A stretch of DNA of 14,918 bases, taken from contig PMLH01000335.1 in NCBI GenBank assembly GCA_003159055.1, positions 1 to 14,918 on the forward strand. The letters are read 5' to 3'. The notes beneath the pieces are model-generated. The model was given only the letters and a program-made list of their open reading frames with translations, was not told the DNA's origin and made no database searches. Each line of letters begins with the position of its first letter. The stretch's first letter is position 1. Below are positions 14,291 through 14,918 of this stretch, piece by piece. The DNA is from Myxococcales bacterium (GTDB lineage: Bacteria; Myxococcota; Polyangia; Fen-1088). The position numbers were made by a program, and so were the translations under genes.

Positions 14291-14581
14291 ATGCGCAACG
14301 TGTTTCTGGTGTCCTACGACATCTGCAACGACAAGCGCCTGCGCAAGGTCTACAAGGCCATGCGCGGCTATGGTGACCACCTGCAGTTTTCCGTCTTCCG
14401 TTGCGAGTTGTCCGAGCGCGAGAAGGCCGAGATGATCGCCGAGCTGAGCCCCATTATCGACCACGACGAGGACCAGGTGATGATCATCGACGTCGGCCCC
14501 GCGGACGGGCGGGCCAACGTGGTGTTCGAAGCCCTCGGCAAACCGTACGTTGCCCCCGAGCGGCACGCCGTCATCGTGTAG
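14291..14581 (+). CDS. cas2: Cas2, structural subunit of the spacer integrase
   Basis: This 96-residue protein has the normal size for Cas2. The ferredoxin-like fold starts with NVFLVSYDICNDKRLRKVYKAM (3-24), including the conserved Asp at position 9, and continues with LQFSVFRCELS (31-41) and DEDQVMIIDVGPADG. Cas2 dimers bridge two Cas1 dimers for integration; nuclease activity is not needed for this. The ATG at 14291 follows GAGG (14280-14283) at seven bases, and four bases separate it from the stop of cas4-cas1, so both are one operon. It is the last cas gene before the leader and array. Confidence 0.95.
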   Translation: MRNVFLVSYDICNDKRLRKVYKAMRGYGDHLQFSVFRCELSEREKAEMIAELSPIIDHDEDQVMIIDVGPADGRANVVFEALGKPYVAPERHAVIV

Positions 14582-14824
14582 CCGTGTTCTGTGACAAGTT
14601 CATAGTTGATGATGTGATCGGCCGCGCGAGCGGCGGGGTGCTGGGCACCTCAGGGAGCTCGCTCGCGAGGCCGGAAGTCGTTCCAAGTACGCGCAACCCA
14701 TGCAAAAGGAGACACCATCGTCACAAGAGTCGGCCAATACCCACGCTGCTCACCGTCCTTTTCAGAGACCCGCTCGCAACGGTCCCCGCAACTGCCGGTA
14801 CTCCCAGGCGTTTTAGCAAGAGCA
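14582..14824 (+). promoter_or_regulatory. CRISPR leader region with two small hairpins
   Basis: These 243 bases between cas2 and the first repeat hold no convincing gene and should contain the leader, the array promoter and the integration signal. Two GC-rich hairpins lie near the cas2 end: GCCGC-GCGA-GCGGC (14621-14634, GNRA-type loop) and GGTGC-TGG-GCACC (14637-14649). Neither is followed by a T-run, so they may stabilise the cas2 transcript end but are not clear terminators. I found no convincing promoter. The leader is not notably AT-rich, unlike many leaders. Confidence 0.6.
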
Positions 14825-14918
14825 CTTTCCGTCGCTCCCAAGCGACGGCCCCATTGAAGCAATGTGCAGCGCTGGGGGAAGAACTACTCGGAGGGCATCT
14901 TTCCGTCGCTCCCAAGCG
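14825..14918 (+). CRISPR. Start of a CRISPR array: repeat, spacer, partial second repeat
   Basis: The first repeat is 36 bases (14825-14860), the first spacer 38 bases (14861-14898), and a second repeat begins at 14899 and is cut by the window edge after 20 identical bases. The repeat opens CTTTCC, contains a perfect 8-bp stem CCGTCGCT/AGCGACGG with loop CCCA, and ends CCCCATTGAAGC. The ATTGAAGC end resembles the conserved ATTGAAAC/G terminus of many type I repeats, so the array most likely reads on the plus strand with its leader next to cas2. The Csb2 Cas6 part would then cleave within or just after the stem and leave an 8-base 5' handle. Only one complete repeat is seen, but the exact second copy makes the call firm. 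Confidence 0.93.

Noticed and set aside
14751..14800. Possible degenerate CRISPR repeat upstream of the first repeat
   Set aside because: Only loose similarity (CGCTCGCAACGGTCCCC) is seen; there is no stem and spacing to the first repeat does not fit the 74-base period.
14700..14816. 38-codon frame from ATG at 14700 in the leader
   Set aside because: There is no ribosome binding site before it, the peptide is low-complexity and arginine-rich without a recognisable family, and it lies where the leader is expected.

Overview
The window is high-GC bacterial DNA. It carries the end of a chromosomal housekeeping block (glycogen synthase, thioredoxin) followed by an almost complete type I-G CRISPR-Cas locus (the former I-U or GSU0053/0054 type). 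The taxon cannot be fixed from the sequence. A proteobacterium, a myxococcal or Geobacter-like delta lineage, or an acidobacterium would all fit the GC content and the gene families.

Layout. (1) 1-1550: 3' part of glgA, then a thioredoxin with a CAPC active site. (2) 1588-2592: an HTH-WYL regulator with a GTG start and no ribosome binding site, preceded by a plausible promoter. (3) 2659-9241: the interference module cas3-csb3-csb1-csb2, whose genes overlap by 11, 8 and 4 bases and so form one translationally coupled operon. Cas3 has its HD nuclease at the C-terminus. Csb3 is a small Cas8-like subunit, Csb1 is the Cas7 backbone, and Csb2 is the Cas5-Cas6 fusion that also processes crRNA. (4) 9242-9589: a gene-free scar with decayed minus-strand fragments: the tail of a DUF222-HNH gene running into the start of a MntA-like nucleotidyltransferase. 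(5) 9590-11202: a coupled two-gene cassette, a DGQHR-domain (DndB-like) protein and an unrecognised acidic 152-residue protein. (6) 11214-12470, minus strand: an intact DUF222-HNH endonuclease whose 3' end matches the scar in (4). (7) 12580-14581: the adaptation module, a cas4-cas1 fusion and cas2, read divergently from the HNH gene. (8) 14582-14824: leader. (9) 14825 to the window edge: the first repeat, first spacer and start of the second repeat of a CRISPR array.

How it works together. Cas4-Cas1 and Cas2 should select and insert spacers at the leader end of the adjacent array. Csb2 should cut the transcript, Csb1, Csb2 and Csb3 should form the surveillance complex, and Cas3 should degrade the target. 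The WYL protein is placed to control the operon. The most unusual point is that interference and adaptation modules are separated by about 3.3 kb of foreign-looking material. That material holds an uncharacterised DGQHR pair bracketed by two homologous HNH gene ends. The two CRISPR modules also differ visibly in base composition, which suggests separate histories.
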